A DNA stretch of 40,778 nucleotides from a virus. The notes beneath the pieces were generated by a model. It saw only the letters and a list, made by a program, of their open reading frames with translations, searched no databases and was not told the DNA's origin. The stretch covers positions 1-40,778 of the IMG/VR virus record IMGVR_UViG_3300033233_000080; one strand, 5' to 3'. Below are positions 38,238 through 40,778 of the stretch, one piece after another; within the stretch, counting starts at the first letter, position 1, and every line of letters begins with the position of its first letter. The position numbers and the translations under genes were made by a program.

Positions 38238-38795
38238 TTATCCACCATAAATGGTAGCCAAGGCACTCCAGTATGGAGAATATCTGGCTAATTGTGCCTG
38301 TTGTTCACCACTATAAAGATTTTGCAGCAAGTTCAAAAATGCCATTAGCTTATTAAAATTAAACTGCTGAGGAAATTGCTCTAATCCAGCAGCTTGTTGT
38401 AAAGCTTCAGCAGCGTTTCTCATACCAAATGAAGCCTGCTGTGCCATTTCTGGCAATAACTGATTAATCAAGCCTAAATTTTGTGTAGTGATGTTTCCAA
38501 TAGTTTGACTTAATGCTGATTGTCCTTGTCTAATTACATCCTGCATAGCCCTATCCGCAATGCCCGACTGCCCAGGTAAAAATCCTCTTGACCCAGCCAT
38601 CCTCTGAGCTTCTTGAAGACCAGCTTTTGTCTGTCCTAATATATTTGCTCTGACTGTATTTATTTGAGCCTGTGGGTTCTGTAAAGTAGATATTTGCTGC
38701 TTAAATAAATCTTCATAAGGACTTTTAAACCAGTCTTGAGCTAAAAGGCTCTTTTTTAAATTTTCTAACTCTGGACTATAAAAATTGGTTGCCAT
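38238..38795 (-). CDS. Internal virion / ejection-type protein (185 aa)
   Basis: A 185-residue, Gln/Ala-rich helical protein: 'FYSPELENLKKSLLAQDWF', then 'AGLQEAQRMAGSRGFLPGQS', then 'NAAEALQQAAGLEQFPQQFN'. The Gln-rich helical pattern and 'GSRGFLPGQSG' turn are typical of small podovirus ejection proteins. The start is the ATG at 38793-38795; GAGGAG lies 8 bases upstream and is inside an earlier ATG frame. It is not a membrane protein. Confidence 0.72.
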   Translation of the reverse strand: MATNFYSPELENLKKSLLAQDWFKSPYEDLFKQQISTLQNPQAQINTVRANILGQTKAGLQEAQRMAGSRGFLPGQSGIADRAMQDVIRQGQSALSQTIGNITTQNLGLINQLLPEMAQQASFGMRNAAEALQQAAGLEQFPQQFNFNKLMAFLNLLQNLYSGEQQAQLARYSPYWSALATIYGG

Positions 38796-38806
38796 TGCCA
38801 CTCTCC

Positions 38807-39220
38807 TCATTTAAAAGGATAATTGTATTTCTGCAAAAGAACATTATATGGTGAAGAACTGGTTGGTGTTTGATTTAACATAGAAAGTAAAGCATTGAAG
38901 TTTATTCCCCAATTAGCTGATTGAGGAAGTTCCTGCTGCAATGCACCAATTAGAGAATTTTGCAATAGCCTCTGGAGATATGGAAGAGTAGAAAAAGTTT
39001 CATAATATGGTGTTTTTGGTTGAGTAGCAGATTTTAGTTCTTTTGCTGCCTTTCCTTTTCCTATCCCCGCTAATAGTCCAGACAATAAATTTGTTCCACC
39101 AGAAATTAAAGACGATAATACTAATGGGTCTATCATTTTACTCCCCCCAGCAAGATATTTTTGATAAATCTCACTACCTCTTGTTGAATAAGGCAGTGGC
39201 ATTAATGGAATGTCACTCAT
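38807..39220 (-). CDS. Small virion protein with hydrophobic segment (137 aa)
   Basis: A 137-residue protein. Residues about 30-55 are hydrophobic ('DPLVLSSLISGGTNLLSGLL') and could insert in a membrane, like ejection proteins that form a channel. The remainder is helical with Gln-rich parts. AAGGAG precedes the ATG. Order and size agree with a set of three ejection proteins together with its two downstream neighbours. Confidence 0.68.
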   Translation of the reverse strand: MSDIPLMPLPYSTRGSEIYQKYLAGGSKMIDPLVLSSLISGGTNLLSGLLAGIGKGKAAKELKSATQPKTPYYETFSTLPYLQRLLQNSLIGALQQELPQSANWGINFNALLSMLNQTPTSSSPYNVLLQKYNYPFK

Positions 39221-39230
39221 TCCTATCTCC

Positions 39231-40202
39231 TTATGACATATTCAATGCTGTCTGATTGTATAATGGAATTCCAGCAATGTCTATATTATTTATCTTAACA
39301 AAAGCCCTGTCATAATAAAGTCTAAAGTTCATAACATAACAGGTTTGCCCTTGAGAACTAACTATTCCCCAAACCTGGAACTTGGTATTCGTTGGTAAAT
39401 TCTGCCTTGCTGACATTGTATAAGAAAATGTCTGATAGCTTGTATTAGTAATAGTAATGTAATTGCTTATTCTAACATCATCAATAGCAAAATAAATAGT
39501 TGCCTGTTGACCAGCATTAACTTTAGCGTCTATTTTAAAAGTTAAGTCGCCATAAGAGCTTTCATTTAAAACAAATTCTTTCCACTTCGTATAGGATGTG
39601 TAATTTTGATAAGAGATTTCTGTATCTTTAGAATTTCTTAAGTTTGAAGAAGACATAATGCCCTGTATAAACATCTCATCAACAGAAACCAGTTTCTTCC
39701 AGCTACCATCTTTTCCAATGTATAATTCTCCATTATACAACACTATTCTACCATTTGTAACTGTCTCTGGCAACGAAGTTACAGCCTCAACAATAAAATT
39801 AGATATAGCATTATTAAATGTCCAATTACCAGAAATTGTCCAGTTGCCAGAAATAGTTTCATTTGCATCTTTATAAGCAAGATTAGTAGGCAGATTTGAT
39901 GCTAAGTTTTGCTTAGTGATTAAATTCACAATATTAATTTTACTTTCTGCAATAGAATTATCTGGAACTATTGGAAAATTAGCGAACTCAAAATTTCCTG
40001 TGATTTTATTTGCTCCTGTATAATTTCTATTGCTAATGAGAATTTTAGAGGCAGCAGCTATATTATCTTCTGAAATACCAACCTGGTTAGGATTAAACAT
40101 ATTATAAAGTCTATCCCAGTTTTCATTCAACCTTTCGGCAGTAATCTTACCAGCATCAACCTGCCCATCTACAAAAGTATGAAATTTAGTTGGAATAGCC
40201 AT
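39231..40202 (-). CDS. Tail fibre / tail-spike accessory protein (323 aa)
   Basis: A 323-residue protein, beginning MAIPTKFHTFVDGQVD. The ATG at 40200-40202 with AAGGAG 7 bases upstream is chosen; a TTG further upstream lies before that site. The first 90 residues have the fibre-type pattern 'ITAERLNENWDRLYNMF' and 'ISEDNIAAASKI'; the middle has 'ETISGNWTISGNWTFNNA', a repeat common in fibres. The C-terminal 120 residues form a beta sandwich ('FVLNESSYGDLTFKIDA') with 'GQQATIYFAID'. It probably is a receptor-binding or fibre-connecting structural protein. It lies 16 bp from the receptor-binding gene. Confidence 0.78.
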   Translation of the reverse strand: MAIPTKFHTFVDGQVDAGKITAERLNENWDRLYNMFNPNQVGISEDNIAAASKILISNRNYTGANKITGNFEFANFPIVPDNSIAESKINIVNLITKQNLASNLPTNLAYKDANETISGNWTISGNWTFNNAISNFIVEAVTSLPETVTNGRIVLYNGELYIGKDGSWKKLVSVDEMFIQGIMSSSNLRNSKDTEISYQNYTSYTKWKEFVLNESSYGDLTFKIDAKVNAGQQATIYFAIDDVRISNYITITNTSYQTFSYTMSARQNLPTNTKFQVWGIVSSQGQTCYVMNFRLYYDRAFVKINNIDIAGIPLYNQTALNMS

Positions 40203-40218
40203 TTTAGTCTCCTTATAC

Positions 40219-40778
40219 TTAATAGCCAAATACAGCTATTGGCATTGCCGCAGTAGTTGGTGTCCAGCTTACTCCAGATAATGAAGAAGGCAAGCCATAA
40301 GAAGCAGCTGAATAATATATTCCATTTTGTCTTGCAAAAGTTGTTCCAGAGCAATAAACTAAATTACTAACTGGCGTAATAGCTCCAACAGTAGGCGTTC
40401 CATTACTTTGAATAGCTAACCAATAAGTAGCCCCAGCACTTAAAGACCAAGACTGATTTGTATAGGTTTTAAATCCTGTCGTTCCACTATCTAAACTACT
40501 TGTGCTATAAAGTAAAGCATTTGGACTTCCATCACTATCACTATAAACTCCAACTTGAACAGTTGTTCCAGAAGCAGCAGTTGATACTGTAATCCCTATT
40601 GTGGTTATAGTCTTACTAACAGATAAGACAAATGGAATAGCATAAATCCTATTTGCTGTAAGAGCTACAGTTGAAGTAGCAGTAAATAATGGAGCTACAA
40701 AATAATAGTTTGCTGACAGAGGGGAAGGTATACTTGCTCCACCAGCAACAGATGAAGGAGCAAGCTTTACATTCCCAC
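40219..40778 (-). CDS. Receptor-binding-type tail protein, C-terminal part (continues from 357 down to 1)
   Basis: This piece carries residues 120-223 of the 223-residue protein in 40219-40533, plus the repeated residues 39-119 in the redundant end (40534-40778). The C-terminal domain has strands 'VGVYSDSDGSPNALLYS', then 'TYWLAIQSNGTPTVG' and ends 'PIAVFGY'. A pattern of 'giY.d..G.P...l', 'G..YWla' and 'Y..a' is seen in jelly-roll-like fibre heads. The stop is TAA at 40219-40221. The protein is likely a surface-exposed host-range determinant. Confidence 0.8.
   Translation of the reverse strand, partial: GNVKLAPSSVAGGASIPSPLSANYYFVAPLFTATSTVALTANRIYAIPFVLSVSKTITTIGITVSTAASGTTVQVGVYSDSDGSPNALLYSTSSLDSGTTGFKTYTNQSWSLSAGATYWLAIQSNGTPTVGAITPVSNLVYCSGTTFARQNGIYYSAASYGLPSSLSGVSWTPTTAAMPIAVFGY
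40534..40778. repeat. Right copy of 245-bp terminal redundancy
   Basis: Matches 1-245 with one substitution (40651 A against 118 G). It lies inside one coding sequence that is continuous on the circle. It marks the closing overlap of a circular assembly rather than a recognised packaging repeat. Confidence 0.93.

Noticed and set aside
1-40778. tRNA genes
   Set aside because: No cloverleaf with conserved GGTTCRA arm was found on scanning the gene gaps by eye; a dedicated tRNA search would settle it.

Overview
The window is a linearised map of a complete, circular, A+T-rich genome of a tailed double-stranded DNA bacteriophage. The last 245 bases (40534-40778) repeat the first 245 with one mismatch, so the unique circle is 40,533 bp. 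One tail gene reads in frame across the joint. The gene set points to a podovirus-like particle: terminase, P22/T7-type portal, scaffold, major capsid protein, T7 gp11-like adaptor, gp12-like tail tube protein and a 1751-residue ejection-type protein. No tape measure, tail-tube or sheath gene is visible. I see no integrase, recognisable repressor, RNA polymerase, tRNA or CRISPR array, so the phage looks virulent and dependent on host sigma70-type RNA polymerase. The host is a bacterium with TTGACA/TATAAT promoters and strong AAGGAG ribosome sites. A GWxTD-type lipoprotein hints weakly at a host from lineages rich in that domain (Ignavibacteria, Bacteroidota, Acidobacteriota and relatives).

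Layout. On the circle there are two main transcription directions. The late unit runs on the minus strand from a promoter at 17051-17080 down to 1, through the joint, and on from 40533 to 31465. Its order is endolysin, small proteins and a holin candidate, spanin/holin-like coiled-coil protein, terminase small and large subunits, portal, scaffold, major capsid, head-tail adaptor, tail tube protein, tail fibres, internal virion proteins, giant ejection protein, XhlA-like membrane protein. A short leftward early unit (19843 to 17847) carries one 296-residue unknown and four small proteins. The rightward early/middle unit (20048 to 31464) carries small accessory proteins, a lipoprotein moron, then replication genes: SSB-like protein, Cas4/RecB-like nuclease, primase-polymerase/helicase fusion, RNase H-like exonuclease, nucleotide-metabolism proteins and a family A DNA polymerase. 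Early and late units converge at 31464/31465 with no gap.

Control. The leftward and rightward early units start from back-to-back promoters at 19878-20001. Eleven promoters can be read by eye, and all carry an extended -10 (TGN-TATAAT-like) with 17-18 bp spacing. Strong hairpin terminators lie at 17794-17826, 18904-18945 and 20406-20436, and a G/C hairpin follows the major capsid gene. The gene-free stretch 17081-17793 holds 25-bp iterons, A/T-rich 15-bp tandem repeats and an isolated GC-rich double hairpin. It is the best candidate for the replication origin.

How the parts work together. Early genes probably take over the host and supply replication. The primase-helicase, exonucleases and PolA copy the genome. 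The late promoter then drives the single long lysis-packaging-structure unit.
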